Below are positions 34,387 to 47,673 of a DNA stretch of 64,000 nucleotides, one piece after another. The stretch comes from Hysterium pulicare CBS 123377 (Eukaryota; Ascomycota; Dothideomycetes; Hysteriales; Hysteriaceae). Location of the stretch: the NCBI GenBank assembly GCA_000467715.1, contig AJFK01000021.1, positions 186,001-250,000 on the forward strand, written 5' to 3'. Position 1 is the stretch's first letter, and every line of letters begins with the position of its first letter. The notes below the pieces were generated by a model that did not search any database, was not told the origin of the DNA, and was given only the letters and a program-made list of their open reading frames with translations. The translations under genes were made by a program, and so were the position numbers.

Positions 34387-36730
34387 ATGGCAACAACATT
34401 CGGGACGGCTACTGGCGATGCGCGGCGGGGAGTTTCATCTCCTCGGCCAAAAGGTCGCGGTATGGTACTTGGATCGGTAGCGGATAAATGAGCTCTTGCC
34501 CTAATTGCTATGTATAGAAGCGAAGAATACGTTTTGCCGGAATGTGACGATATATGGTCACTGTCGGTACGAAAATAGTATGTGTCCGCTCCTTCATTAT
34601 CTGGAAATGTAATAATGACTTCGTTAGCCTGCCCGTACGTTCATGATGCGTCCAAATTAAACCAGAATGAGAACGTCAAAAAGAGGTTCAATGTGGACTC
34701 GCCGTCTTTTACTCCTCTTCAACCATCAACAAATGGGTCCTTGACGCCCGCTGCGAGAAGTGCGGCTATCTCTCCGAAGGCAGCAAATGCGGCCGTGTTT
34801 ACTCCAAAATCACAAAGGTCAAGTAGGTTTCCACTTCCACCACAAACTCTACACAACCTTACCACGTCCACTTGATTTTCTGTGCGGCTTCAATCCGCTG
34901 ATATCTGTCGCAGATGCAAGCACGCCGTTATTACAAACAAAGGAGCCGGTCTTAGATTGGCATGCGCAAGAATTCCCGGAGTTTGTTCCACAGTCCTTTG
35001 ACGGACAGATGGTAGGTGACAATCTTTACAGTCAAACACACACAGAGAGCGTACCATCACTCTTATGCCTCATTTGCTTCAAGCCGCTCTCCCAGCTGAT
35101 GACTATATAACCCACGCGGGAACTAGTTTGCACTGACTCTATATAGGTCGACACAAGCGCCTCTGCATCTGTACTAGGCTACGATCCGTTCAACTCTTCA
35201 GGTGCTATCCAAACGATAACTGGATCTGGTCATCAGGCCTCTTCTCTAAATCCATATGCCCAGGACACAACTACCCTCGGCGGAGCAGCATACTATCAAA
35301 ACGCAAATACATTCCAAACCGCTCCAGCCTTTCATCTCTACTGGCCTATCGGGCCTCAACCATCAAACCTACTGGCATATCAACGGACTGCACATGACTT
35401 CTTTATGCCAGATGCATTAAGAGAGGACCTACAAAAGAAGTCTGAGGTGGCTAGACAGGTACTCCCCAACTCATCTTTACCGCCGATCGAACAATATCAC
35501 TCTCTAGTGTGCCTTGACACAGCACAACATAAAAACCAATCCCTTTTTGGATATCAAAGCTGGGTATACAAAGCTGTATCCGGCAAGGATGGTAATACGT
35601 ATGCTTTGCGCAGGCTTGAAGGTTTCCGTTTGACCAACGAAAACGCTATCCGCTCAGTCCAAGCTTGGAAGCGCATCTACAACGGAAATATAGTAACGAT
35701 CCACGATGCTTTTACAACCCGTGCATTCGGCGACAGTTCTTTGATAGTAGTCACCGACTACCACCCCTGTTCGAAGTCACTCTCAGAAGAGCATTTCAAA
35801 GCAACGCCTATGCCGCGTTTCCATGGCGGCCGACAGACAGCGTCTACGCACATTCCTGAGCAGGTCCTCTGGGGTTATATCGTACAAATCGCGTCTGCTC
35901 TAAAGACCGTCCATAGTACAGGATTGGCAGCCCGTCTCATAAATCCATCGAAAGTCATCATAACCTCCAAAAACCGAATTCGTCTGAATGCGTGTGCAAT
36001 TCTCGATGTCGTTCAATTTGACAACTCACGGCCCTTGGCCGAGCTACAAGCCGAAGACCTCATACAACTCGGTCGACTTATCCTCTGCATCGCAAACAAC
36101 AGCTCCAATGCGCACTTAAACATGCAAAAGTCTATAGAGCATATTTCACGCAGCTACACCGGCCGCTTAAAGGAATGCATTCAATGGCTACTCTCTCCTC
36201 AACCTGTCCCTACTACTCCAACATCTCCAACTTCCGCCGCATCTGTGCAGAAGGACATTGACGTCTTTTTAGGCGGAATAGCAGATCAGGCCGTCTCCGT
36301 TTTCGACAATACCCTCCATGCAGAGGATACACTCCTCAGCAATTTAGGCCGCGAACTAGAGTCCTCCCGTCTGGTTCGTCTCCTGGTCAAACTAAACTTT
36401 ATTAACGAACGCCCTGAACTCGATGGGTCACTACCTAGTGCGGCTACGTCTACGTCATCCAACTCTTGGTCTGAGACCGGGGAAAGATATTATCTCAAGC
36501 TCTTTCGGGATTACGTTTTCCATCAAGTCGATGCCAATGGCCATCCAGTCACGAATCTGGCGCATGTGCTTGACTGCCTGAACAAGTTGGATGCGGGAAG
36601 CGAAGAAAAGATAGCCTTGGTCAGTAGAGACGAGCAAAACGTGCTCGTCGTCAGTTACAGAGAACTGAAAAGGGGTGTCGAGGGCGCTTTTCAGGACTTG
36701 GTTAAGGCAGGGAGGGCTGGCGGGCGATAA
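34387..36730 (+). CDS. pan3: PAN2-PAN3 deadenylation complex subunit PAN3, 669 aa
   Basis: Five exons: 34387-34459, 34518-34577, 34628-34822, 34914-35011 and 35147-36730; all phases agree. PAN3 binds poly(A)-binding protein and recruits the PAN2 nuclease to trim mRNA tails in the cytoplasm. Order of parts: DARRGVSSPRPKGR; one CCCH zinc finger, C-x8-C-x5-C-x3-H (CRNVTIYGHC, RYENTC, PYVH), split by an intron; a disordered region with FNVDSPSF; the PAM2-like stretch near SPKAANAAVFTP; a pseudokinase domain (LFGYQSWVYKAVSGKDGNTYALRRLEGFRL); a coiled coil; and the C-terminal knob ending VVSYRELKRGVEGAFQDLV. The length matches other fungal PAN3. See the neighbouring entry for a possible 193-residue extension. 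Confidence 0.95.
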
Positions 36731-37360
36731 CGATACCTTCTAACATGTCCGAAAAACTAGCTGGCATAGGAGATGGACTAGCTCGGTGGCTAGGGATTGA
36801 CTGACTCCGCCGTGGTCCTGGTTGAAGTGATTGGCGGATTTAGGTGAACATATAGAGCGAAGGCTGCTTGAATCAGCCTTCGTTCGATTTATTCTTTTGT
36901 TTTTTTTGTTTTTCGTTGGTGAGCTACAAGCAGAGTTGGTTGGAAGGAAGCGGCATAGTGGAGATAGATTTATGGATAACGCTTCAAGTATTCAATACAC
37001 TCTTCTATGTGGACAGCAATGCCAAGTGTGAAGCATTCCTGTGAGATATCGGAGTAGACGATCTCATGATTGTAACGTGATATGGCGGTCTCCACAAATA
37101 AATATGACCACTTCAAGAAATACCCATCAATTGAATGAACTTCTAAGGTTCTCAAATCCCACACGAAGTTAAATATGGCAGTATTACGGCCTTCGTACGC
37201 ACAATTTGATCGCATGCTATTTCGAAGCAGTCCGGGCTGGCTTCGGAAGTCCGTTGCTCTCGGCAGATCAATGTCGTATCCCGCCGCTCCGCAATTTCTG
37301 TCACATATTCACCCCACTACCACGCCTACACTCTCACTTCTACAACGAAACGCATACACC
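36731..37360. other. Intergenic region
   Basis: About 630 bases with a T-rich tract near 36892-36920. Terminator of PAN3 and promoter of the adenosine kinase gene. No gene seen. Confidence 0.5.
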
Positions 37361-38746
37361 ATGGCAGCATCAGGAAACTACGAGCTTCTCTGCTTAGAGA
37401 ATCCTTTGTTGGATATTCAGGCTCAAGGGTGAGTTCAATTGTTCCTTCTAAATTAGCCTTGCAGGATATGTCCTCGCGGTAGTTCAAAGCTGACGGACTT
37501 TTTACAGAGATGAAGCACTGCTGAAGAAATACAATCTCAAAGCCAATGACGCGATCTTGGCTGAGGACAAACATATGGGACTCTATGAGGATCTTCTACA
37601 GAACTACGAAGCTAAGCTCATCGCTGGAGGAGCGGCGCAGAATACGGCTCGAGGATGTGCGGTATGTCCATCAAACTCCCACCACGTCATAGGACAAAAT
37701 TCAAATAGCCTTTCGGAGCCCACTAACACGCCTTTCAGTACATCCTCCCCTCCTCCTCCGTCGTCTACGTCGGCTGCGTAGGCAAAGACAAATACGGCGA
37801 GACGCTCAAAGACATATCGACGAAAGCCGGCGTGCGGGTCGAATACCGCTACGACGAGAAGGAGCCCACTGGCCGGTGCGGCGTTGTCATCACAGGACAC
37901 AACCGAAGCTTATGTACGGATCTTGCGGCGGCGAATGCGTATAAGATTGAGCATTTGAAGAGTCCCGAGGTGTGGAAGTTTGTGGAGCAGGCGAAAGTTT
38001 ATTATGTTGGCGGGTTCCATTTGACGGTTTGTGTGCCGGCTATTATGGCGCTGGCGGAGGAGGCGGCGAGGGAGGATAAGGTATGTGTTTCTTCTCGTCG
38101 GTTGGATTATGGATAGTTGGATAAGTGGTACTAATGTGCTCTATCAGACCTTCATCATGAACCTCTCTGCCCCCTTCATCGCTCAATTCTTTAAAGACCA
38201 GCTCGACCAAACCGCTCCCTATTGGGACTACCTCATCGGCAATGAGACCGAAGCCCTCGCATATGCGGAGTCGCACTCCCTCGGCACGACAGATATCAAA
38301 GAGATCGCCAAATCGATAGCGAAGCTACCGAAGAAGAATACCAAGCGACCGAGGACTGTCATCATCACCCAGGGCACGGATCCAAGTATCGCGGCTGTAG
38401 GCAAGGAAGGTGGAGAGGTACAGATTGTGGAGGTGCCTGTCCACGCTATTGAGACGAGTCAGATCTGCGATACGAATGGTGCTGGGTAAGTACAAGACTC
38501 TGTTACTGGGTTAAACATCTGAGAAACGGCTAACATTCAACAGTGATGCTTTCGCCGGCGGCTTCGTAGCAGGGGTTGTCCAAGGCAAGCCTCTCGAACA
38601 ATCCATCGATATGGGCCAATGGCTCGCTAGACTCTCTATCCAGGAACTCGGTCCATCGTACGTTCTCCCTCATCTACCATACACACTTTACACTAATCCC
38701 CAATGCCAGATTCCCATACCCAAAACAGACATACGCCCAGAGCTAG
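37361..38746 (+). CDS. ado1: Adenosine kinase, 350 aa
   Basis: Six exons: 37361-37428, 37508-37661, 37739-38080, 38148-38485, 38544-38657 and 38710-38746; all in phase. PfkB/ribokinase-family enzyme that phosphorylates adenosine to AMP with ATP, important for purine salvage and for clearing adenosine from the methyl cycle. Visible: the N-terminal block LCLENPLLDIQA; the PfkB signature 1 region GGAAQNTARG near residue 64; the substrate loop GVRVEYRYDEKEPTGRC; NLSAPFIAQFF; GNETEALAYAE; and signature 2 DTNGAGDAFAGGFVAGV, whose Asp is the catalytic base. Length fits the family (about 345). The ATG at 37361 starts the conserved MAASGNYELL. The last 12-codon exon encodes FPYPKQTYAQS. Confidence 0.96.
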
Positions 38747-39170
38747 ATGCATTTGAAAAGAGCCGGAGCGCAGGCGCTCGTGTATTTCAACAATCTACGA
38801 GACGACGACTACTGAGTTGATAGTCGTTTATGTTAACGAAGTAGCATGATCTCAACGAAAAGATGCATTGAACTGGGTGTTCTGGGCATGTAGTTCCATT
38901 CTTGAAGATTAAAATGGGATGGAAACTCTTCAACAAGCGATTCACGGGGCCAATAAAAGCTCTTCAAGGAAGGGGGAAGGGAAGCAATAGCCTCAACGAC
39001 TAAGGGAGAAGTAAAAAGTTAAATCAAAGAGAAACAATTCTCTCGCCTGTATTGCTTTCATGAATTCGTGACGCTCGCTTCGTTTGTCTAATATCTAATC
39101 ATAATGCAGAAAGGATACTCAACTCCTCGTCCAATGAGACTAATGCAGCAATTGATGAAAGTCTGGAACG
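38747..39170. other. Convergent intergenic region
   Basis: About 420 bases between two 3' ends; A-rich and without ORFs of note. Confidence 0.5.
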
Positions 39171-40221
39171 CTATGATCGCGCAAACCCACCTCGTCCCCG
39201 TCCCCTTCCTCGACCGAATCGTATACTGGGAGGAACGAATTTTAAGGCCGATATGCCGGATGTGATGGCGTCTATCTGCTCATCTGCTGTTTTCTCTTTC
39301 TCTTTCTCTTTCCCTTTCGCTCTTCCATTCCCCAATCCTCCCCTTTCATCTTCAGATATACCCGCCACCATTCCTTCCTCTCCATCTCCATCTCCCTCTT
39401 CATCCTCCTCCTTACCAGCCACAGAACCTCCACGCGGTCTACTCAACGCGCCTCCCGCCGTTGCAACAATTGAGCTTCTTCGTCTTCGATGACCGCCTGG
39501 CCCGGTCCGTAGCATGGAGTTCCGCTTATCGATGCCATCGTTTACGATATAGAAATCGTAGTATTTTGGGAATTGGTGCTTGTCGATGCAGTGGAGACGA
39601 CGTTTGGCGCCTGTGCTGGTGAGGCGGGGACAGGTTGGGATGAGGCATGCGAACTAGAGCTAAGGTTAGGTTGTTGCGGAGGGGAGGTGGGAGATGTGTG
39701 AGATTTGGGACAGTTGAGTTGAGACTGCTGATTATAGAAAGATACGAAACCATGAGGAAGTTGCGTCAAGTTCGGATGATACAGACGATATGCAAGTTGA
39801 ATGGAATAGGGCTATATATTCTTGAAAGAATTGCACCACTCACCGTCTGCTCTCCTCTTGCCCTCTTTGCTTCATTTATCGGATCATGGTTCTCGGCGAT
39901 ATGTAATCCTAGGAAGTGCTCGCTGGGGAAATTCTTATGACATTCTGTACAGCGGTTCACGTGATTCTTCTGGTAATGTACATCGTACTCTTCATATGAC
40001 GAGAAAGAAAGCGGCTGATGAGGCGGGAGATAGCATTTCATTAGTATTGGCTTCTCTAAGGAAGCACTACTAGCATCGAGATGGGTGATTTTAGTCGAGC
40101 GGGTGGATCCGTCGGCAGATGCTACGGATACTTCGCGGGAAGAAACTTCGCCGTTGATATTGGGAGGTGAATCTGCGTCTGATGAGGTGGAAAGGGAGTC
40201 TTCTCGTGAGCGCTTGACCAT
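39171..40221 (-). CDS. C2H2 zinc-finger protein, ZNF511 type, 286 aa
   Basis: Two exons, 40221-39844 and 39653-39171, with a 190-nt intron in phase 0. Exon 1 holds MKCYLPPHQPLSF and the finger RCTECHKNFPSEHFLGLHIAENHDP (C-x2-C-x12-H-x4-H). Exon 2 opens with a second finger, FACLIPTC then RRLHCIDKHQFPKYYDF, and the family hallmark YIVNDGIDKR. The order of fingers followed by YDFYIVNDGI is that of the conserved eukaryotic ZNF511 family, whose molecular role is poorly known. The C-terminus is low complexity: an acidic and Lys/Glu repeat segment (KGKEKEKEKTADE) and a closing RGRGRGRGG motif, suggesting RNA contact. The basic N-terminus (MVKRSRED) fits a nuclear protein. Confidence 0.9.
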
Positions 40222-40776
40222 GGCTGAGTGGTGATGAGAGTATTACTTTGTGGCTAGAGAATAGATAATGACTTCTTCGGTATCCACTTCGGTCGAACTC
40301 CCGTCCAAAATGTGCCCTAGTTAGTTATCAAATATCCATAGAAGCCAAAAGCAACATATGGCTATGCGGTTATAATGGGTGAAGTATGAATGTTGGTGAA
40401 CGAGATGCTCACATGGGGGTGAAGGTGAATGATTGGGCTTTCCTCGCTTAGAGTTCAGTGTGAATCATAGGCTCTGATTCGGCCATAGTTCGTGAGGGCG
40501 ACGAACACCTAACTCATCCCGCTGAACCACGTCCAACACTCGTCACTCTACGCTGTCTCAGCACGCACAAAGACACTGTCTTGCGTGCTGTTTGCTCGCA
40601 ATCACTCTCTTACCTCCCCTACTTCCTGGTTCTTGTCCTCTATTTAGGGCGACAACGGCTTGCCTTCCATGGATTACACCAGCCAGAGAGCCTACCCGCT
40701 TCTCCGTGCGCACGTCTGACCTGGCGGCTGACCGTGGGGTCACCTATGAACAGCGCTGTCTCTTCTAGACGAAGGC
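40222..40776. other. Divergent promoter region
   Basis: About 555 bases between the zinc-finger gene and the EST1-like gene. Contains small ORFs only. Confidence 0.5.
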
Positions 40777-43564
40777 ATGGCCATACCTATTGAACAGATT
40801 GCCAAGTACGTTCTCTGCTACTTCATTCCGGACTTGCGAAACTTTGCTGACTGCGCTGCGCAGGCGGGCGGATTCCGTTGAGAAAGAGCTCACACAGCTG
40901 GCCGACAGTAATGCTTCGGTCGCTGAGCCAGCTGCTCTACTCCAAGAGTAAGCATAAATCTGTCGATACCTAGGCGACCGCTAATATCATATCAAGGTAC
41001 CGAGTAGCGTGTGAGAACATCATCTTCAACGACTTTGAATACGCCACCGCTCACGGCATCGAAACCAAATTGTGGAACGCCCACCTCAAGATCAATACCA
41101 TCTTCCGGCAGGAACTTCGCCGCGTTAGTCTCTGAGTCCTGATTATAAACTATATGAGATTCTGATATATTGGATTGACAGTTGCGCCGCAATGGCAAGG
41201 ATCACGTTGTTGAACTCCGAAAGTTCGGGAAGCACTACCTGCAGTTCATCAAGTCCAGCCAGCGATTCTATCGCCAGTACATTCTTAATCTAGACCTCCA
41301 ATTTGACGGTATCCCAGAGCTCCGTCAAATTGCGCAGAAATGGAAGGATGATGGTCAGTTGGAACATCTAGGAAAATTGGCGCAAGCGCTGACACATACT
41401 CCAGCCCCGAAAGCTACTTCTCGAAAGCGATTCCCGCCTTCCCTAAAGCATCGATTGCTTCTTTCTTGTCACCAGACCTTGATCCAACTCGGAGACCTTT
41501 CTCGCTACCGCGAAACTGAGCTCGCTGATGCAGATAAGGGGCGCAACTGGGGTCCAGCCATAGGCTACTACAGCCTTGCTGCGGAGATATACCCAGACTC
41601 AGGCCAGTCGCATAATCAGCAGGCAGTCATCGCGCGTGAAGATGGGAACCATTTCCGCTCGACATATCACTTATACCGATCTCTCGCGACTAAAGAGCCC
41701 CACCCTCATGCAAAACAAAATCTCGAACTTGGATTCAAGAAGATTGTATCGGCATGGCAAAAGGGAGAACTCATCAAGAACAACTCGCGCGATAGTAATA
41801 ACGTCGGAAAAGCGCTTATTGCTTGGTTTATCCGACTACATAGCATGTGTTACAAGGGTCAGGAATTCTCACAGCATGATGAGTTGGAAAATGAGGTTCT
41901 CAGTCAATTGGTCAACGAGGTCAAGGAACGTTCACTAGAGGGAACTCTTCAAAAAATTATTCTTATTAATCTTGCCGCGGAATACTTCGCTACAATCCAG
42001 ATGCAAGGTTTGCATTCCTTCACTCGACATCTATATCTTGACTCGGATACTGATATTCATAGATCCCCAACCTCCGCAAAATATCGAAAAGACATATTTC
42101 TACTATCTTAGACTGAACGTCAAAACATTCTTCACCCTTCTTCAACTTCTTCAACCGGAGCTTGAACGTATTTCTGAAGGAGACGATGTCACAGAGAAAA
42201 ACGGAGAACGATCCATTCAGCTTTCCGATAAGATTACGGCGGTCGCTCGTCGTATCCTTCCCGGTCTCCGACTGTACAGTACTTGGTTTACTCGCTATTG
42301 GCGCATCCTTAACGCAAATATCGCATCGACCTTGACTGAGGTAGAGGTTCAAGAGTTGTGGAAAGCATATGCCGAGACCCTGACTCTTCTAGCTTCCACA
42401 TTCCCAGCAGAAGACCTACCACAGGATGATTACATGCTTGAGGAAGATGTGGAGACAATTGGATTTCAACCTTTGACTGCCGAAGAAACCAAGAAGATTT
42501 GGTATACCAATGGTGTTCTGAAGAAGAAATGGTCCGATCTTGATCGAAATCATCCCAATGTCGAAATGCTTATGAGGATCCGGGACCTTTTGGTAGATGG
42601 ACTTCATCTGACACAGAACGCAGAAGCACCTTTGGACCTTGATGGGCTGCGATTTATCTACCGCGAGGCTGGCTTGCCCTCCGAGCTACTTGCTAGTCCC
42701 AACAATAGACCAGATGGATCTCCTATCACTCCTGCTATAGCTGCCGAGCCTATCGACTTCCCGTTATTTCCTCCGGAGCAACCCATCGCCGAAGACCAAA
42801 AGTCCTACAGTGTCGGACACTCGGAGGCTGCATCTACTACAATCGCCAAGGATGCTGCGATGAATCGCATGGTAGATGATTTAGTGGGCATCGAAGACAG
42901 CTTAGATCCATTGCCGGAAGAGGACGAGAATATCCCACCCACTCCACCCGAGCAAACATTCGAGGATACGGCTATGGTTAATGACAACTCCTACGGCATT
43001 GGACCACTCACCGTCAACGATTTTGTCAATGCCGTTCAAAATTACTCTCGGCCAAAAAGTACTCCACAGACACCACTGTACACGGCCATGGAGAGAGTCG
43101 CATCATCATCGTCAATCCGACAAACCCCGAACTTACCGTCTCTCCCGAACCAACAGTACAATGACAACGGAATCTGGAATAAGAATTACGGATCTCCAGG
43201 GCCTTCCTCTCCTTTTCTGAGCAATGGGAATGGTGTAAGAAACTCCCCTTCTAGTGGCTTCCGTGCCTCTGGACATTCGCGTGGCGACTCAAGCAATTCT
43301 TTCCGTAGCTCTAGTGCTGTTGATTGGACTGCTGGTCATACTATCACTCCAATTCAACAGACGACTTTAGCAGGCGGTCTTGGTAATGGGGCCGCTTGGG
43401 GTAATCCCAATCATGCCATATACGGAAACGGCCCGAACTTAACGACGTTTGACGCGGGGTTGCAGAGTCCATTTCTGTATGGCTATAAGAGTACCTGGGG
43501 ATCTGACCTCGAAAGAGGCACCAGCTCCTATGGTCGAACTCCTCCAAATGGTCAAGGCGGTTGA
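40777..43564 (+). CDS. EST1/SMG7-like protein (telomerase or nonsense-mediated decay factor), 855 aa
   Basis: Five exons: 40777-40805 (29 nt), 40864-40947, 40997-41123, 41182-42007 and 42063-43564; all phases agree. The N-terminal half is the 14-3-3-like and TPR superhelix: YLQFIKSSQRFYRQYI at about 105 (Est1 domain), then LSCHQTLIQLGDLSRYRETE and the hallmark NWGPAIGYYSLAAEIYP, DGNHFRSTYHLYRSLATKEPHPHA (EST1 DNA/RNA-binding domain). In this family Est1 supports telomerase and SMG5/6/7 support mRNA decay; without the PIN domain of SMG5/6 this protein is closest to SMG7/EBS1/EST1. The C-terminal 250 residues are disordered, rich in Ser, Asn, Gly and Pro. The first exon encodes only MAIPIEQIA and is chosen for phase and a GTACGT donor. 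Confidence 0.92.
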
Positions 43565-44669
43565 TACCACTGCGGCGGCTTTTAAGAAGCTAGCAATTCA
43601 ACACTCTTTATATCAAGCATCATCACTGCGACGAAACCACGCTCCACGAGCAAGGATCTGGCTTTCAGATCTACTCCATTGGAGTTCCGATTCCACAGCC
43701 CGTCGTTGTGAGGGCTTCGTTTTCTCTACTGGCCGAAAGACGATTCACAGTTCACGTGTCTTATCTGCTCTCTTCTTAGGTTATCGTTGCGCAGGTTTCA
43801 CCCTGTCGACGCTTATGGAGGCATTTACGACCGTGAGGAGCCAGGTGTTATCTCATCCCGCCTACAGACGGCGAAGTAGATGGATGCAGGATTAATTTGT
43901 AAGTTTTCATACGTTCGCTACTGTTTGCGTTCCGCGATACGTTTGCCCTCCAGAAGAGGTAATGGATGTTCAAGGATGGAAGATTGTATGGGGGATTTTC
44001 TTCTCAGATGGTCTGCTGTCATTGCTTTATGTGTTTAGGCTTTCGTCTGGCTGTGAGAGAGCGGGATGGGCTTGTCTATATTGTTATTGCTTTATTGGTT
44101 GTGGGTTAGTCTGTATTTGAATTGTTAGCTAAGTATTGTCCCTTTGTGCTATGGTGATATGGGGTGTATGCTCATCATGATCTTCTTCGCGAGATCACTA
44201 TGCTGCTTATACTGATTCATTAACGCCGGAGTTTTCCACGTATGCGATAATCCCGACTCCAATAAGCTGGTACCTAGACGGTCACAATGGCGCAATGATG
44301 CCACTTTTGTCCATGGATTGTTTTCAGGGCAAACCTCACGTCGCAGCATGAAAACCAATCTAACAAAGTTCGATAAGTTACGCACGATTTCTCGGTCATT
44401 TATCTGGGATGAAATTCCGATCTATAATTAGGCATAAGATTCACCAAATTCGCCGTGGGAAAGTTAAAGTCAGCCCTGTGATCGGCGCCGGAGTTTAGCC
44501 ACGGGCGTCAGGGCGTACACCTTACGTAGCTAAACGGTCCGCAGCTCGAATTCACCTCCAGGCAACCCCATATAGGCCATTCGACCTCACGCTCTACTTT
44601 GCTTGTTCTTCTCTCGTCTTCATCATTGCCTTCTTCGCCACCTGGAACGTTCTGTACTGTGAAACCACC
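43565..44669. other. Intergenic region
   Basis: About 1.1 kb: a likely long 3' UTR of the EST1-like gene (T-rich from about 43900) and the promoter of the UBX gene. ORFs at 43449-43895 and 44149-44385 are unsupported. Confidence 0.5.
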
Positions 44670-46265
44670 ATGGCGGACGTCGGTGTAGACATATCGCAGC
44701 TCACGGACGACCAGCAACAAGCTCTCCAACAATTTACCGCCGTCACAGATCAAGAGGTAGCGGCTGCAGTACCACTTCTGAGACGATGCGAATGGAATGT
44801 ACAGGTATACAATGCATCAGCGCAGTATTAAAAAGCTCATCTACTGATCGCTTTCCAGATTGCGATAGCTAGATTCTTCGATGGCGAACCACCAGATCCT
44901 GTCCCGGAAGCTAATATTCCACCACCCCAAGATCCACGGCGGCAGGAAACTCTTCTGAATGGCTTAGCAAGCTCCCCACGATCTTCTAGGTCAGGTAGTC
45001 GACGGATCGATATCGCACCTCGAGTCGTACCACAACCAGAAAGCCAAGTCACGAACCAGACACCATTATTACTGGCTATAATATTTGCGCCCTTCAGCTT
45101 AGCATATTCCTTGCTCTCTAAATACTTTCGCTTCTTTGGCTACCTCTTCCCTTTCATCCCCCGCTTTTGGAATAGATTCACGGTTGGCAACAACACAACC
45201 ACATCGCCGCGTAACACGAGTGGACGGAGACCTCTGAACCCCCGAGACACAGCCGCGAGATTCATAAGGGAGTTCGAGGAAGAAAATGGAAGCCACGAGC
45301 TGCCCTTCTTTGAGAATGGCTATGCCCAGGCATTTGATTTGGCAAAGAAGGATTTAAAGTTCCTCCTCATAGTCTTAATCTCACGCGAACACGACGACAC
45401 GGCGTCTTTCATCCGCGACACATTACTCTCTCCCGACGTTGTATCTTTCATCCGAGACCCTGCGAATAATATAATACTCTGGGCGGGTAATGTGCAGGAC
45501 TCGGAAGCTTATCAGGTGTCCGCCGCGCTAAATTGCACGAAGTTTCCCTTCGCCGGGTTAATCGTACATACACCCCAGATATCATCTACCAGCATGGGCA
45601 TTGTGATGCGGATAACAGGCCCGGCACCTCCGGGGGAGTTTGTAACAAAACTACGGCAGGGCATGCAGCAAGTTATCGAACCCCTAAACCGCGTACGGGC
45701 CCAGCGTGCTGAGCTCCAAGCATCGCGGAACCTAAGAGAGCAGCAAAATTCCGCGTACGAGCGCTCGTTAGCTCAAGACCGAGAACGCGCAAGGCAGAAG
45801 AAAGAAGCCGAAGACCGGAAAGCGAGAGAAGAGAAAGAGGCAAAAGAGAAGGAAGAAGCTAAGGACCGAGAAGCTCGAAATCTCGAACAGTGGCGGAAAT
45901 GGCGTGCGGCGTCTCTACCGTCTGAACCTGGGCCTGAGGAGAAAGATGTTGTCCGCGTAAGCCTGCGTATGCCGGACGGTGAGAGAGTTATTAGGAAGTT
46001 TGCGGCGCATGCGGAGGTTGAGGATCTGTATGCGTTTGTGGAGTGCTACGATATTCTTCAGTCCGGGGAAGCTGTTACCGAGAAAGTCGAGGAGCCGGCG
46101 GACTTTATACACGAGTATAAGTTTCGTTTGGTGTCGCCAATGCCGCGCGAAGTATTCGATGTTAAAGATGGGGGTTCTATCAAGGAGCGTATTGGACGTA
46201 GTGGGAACCTTATTGTGGAGAGGGCGGTTGAAGAAGAAACGGATGAAGAGACAGATGCGGAGTAG
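44670..46265 (+). CDS. UBA-UAS-UBX protein (FAF2/UBXD8 or Ucp10 type), 513 aa
   Basis: Two exons, 44670-44804 and 44859-46265 (54-nt intron, phase 0). Order: a UBA domain (LTDDQQQALQQFTAVTDQEV to about 45); a membrane hairpin (TPLLLAIIFAPFSLAYSLLS, FFGYLFPFI, about 120-155); a UAS thioredoxin-like domain (KFLLIVLISREHDDTASFIRD; FVSxL-like ILWAGNVQDSEAYQVS; PFAGLIVHTPQ); a charged coiled coil (RERARQKKEAEDRKAREEKE, about 330-410); and a C-terminal UBX domain (VSLRMPDGERVIRKFAA...). This is the architecture of ER and lipid-droplet proteins that recruit Cdc48/p97 to ubiquitinated clients in ER-associated degradation. Length (450-520) is normal. Confidence 0.95.
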
Positions 46266-46797
46266 GCTCATGCCATGGTCTGGATAGCATTTGGGCGGCG
46301 TCTCGTTTGATATTATTAGCGCAGGCATGGGAACTTCTCATGTTGTGTTGGCGATGGTCTTGTTCGGAATGGATAGATAGGTGGGCGTGCGCCAGGCTTT
46401 GATATGGGTGGTAGCTATGCTTTTGGCGGTTTGGGTAGGCTGGAGGTATGCTATGGTATGTGCGGTATTGATAGATAGGTAAGAGTAATACAGTGGTCTT
46501 CCCAAAAGGCGATTTGGTCTCGGTGTCTAGGAATCCTGCACTGAGAAACTGGTATGACAACTTAACTTTAGCTTTTTGGACATTACCCCTATATTGGGAT
46601 CTAAGTAATATCCTCACTCCGGCTCTGGACCCCGCCTTATAGTACGCAGAAGATGGCATCACGACCACGGTTTCAAGCATTTCAGAGGAGGCTAGTTCTT
46701 ATGCCCTTGAATTTTTCCTTTTTCTCCTATCCTGGTTTCTCGCCAGACAAACTACTCACCGCTTAAAATGACTCAGGCACGTGACCATCCCCAACAC

Positions 46798-46804
46798 TAT
46801 AAAA
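46798..46804 (+). promoter_or_regulatory. TATA box (TATAAAA) after a CACGTGAC element
   Basis: CACGTGAC at 46778-46785 (E-box/bHLH-type site) and TATAAAA 13 bases later, followed by a pyrimidine-rich leader-like sequence. No ORF follows. Confidence 0.4.
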
Positions 46805-47665
46805 TCGTCCGCTGCTTCTTCCGAGTTAAAACTTTTTTCTTTCGCACAACGTGGATGGAGTCTCGCACTTCACACAACTCGGTAGAGATCCTGAAATGTC
46901 TCTCTTCTTGGGCTCTAGATGTGGACACATGGTGATTTCCAACCTGCTATGATTACGTTGCTATTAGAGTGGGCTTAGGGTTTCCGGTTTGATGGAAAGG
47001 CCAAAATAAGCACGGACAAGGCGCTGCAGGAACATCATACTTGATGTCAACCAGAAGCCATATGTTTGGAGGTCGCTTTGCAAAGCTCAGTTCACTTTTT
47101 ATAGCGTTCGGGAACATGATAGAGAGGAGTATTTGCGGAACTCTGATTCCTAGCAACGCCAGAGACGAATCAACGAATGAGAGAGATGATGATCACACTA
47201 GTTGGTATTGAAACCCATATCATCCCCCTTATCTGAATCATTACCAGATCAGTCTAGCCCCACATGCCTCTTCAGAATCCCTCTTAGTGATCCTTCTCCA
47301 GCTCCTCCACCGCGCTTCCGTATGGCGATGGCTTTGGTATATTACAACTCTCACACTATTTGTCCCAAATTATAACTGTCATGACATACAGATATAATGC
47401 CTCTAACTGTGTTTATATGGCCGGCTCCATGGGAAATTTTGGGGGCTTCCTTTTGTACCTCCCTCCCATGGTTGGGAAGATTTTTGGTTGGTGAAAAAGA
47501 AAAGGCAGAAGAAGAGGTTAGAGGTTAGAAGTGGTTCATATAGACAAAATTGATTATCAGGGCCGTAAAAAACGCTCCATGCATCTGTCGTTTTACTAGG
47601 CCTATGTCTTCGCTCATACCTGACTTCCTGATAACGAGATTGTGCACGTGGCCTAACCCCTGAGA

Positions 47666-47673
47666 TATAAAAG
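47666..47673 (+). promoter_or_regulatory. TATA box (TATAAAAG) before a short ORF
   Basis: TATAAAAG, then a CT-rich leader and CAAAATG at about 47721-47727 opening a 19-codon frame. A CACGTG E-box lies about 20 bases upstream (47645-47650). Confidence 0.4.

Noticed and set aside
46210-46680. 156-codon minus ORF over the UBX 3' end
   Set aside because: Antisense to a real coding frame for part of its length and unlike protein elsewhere.
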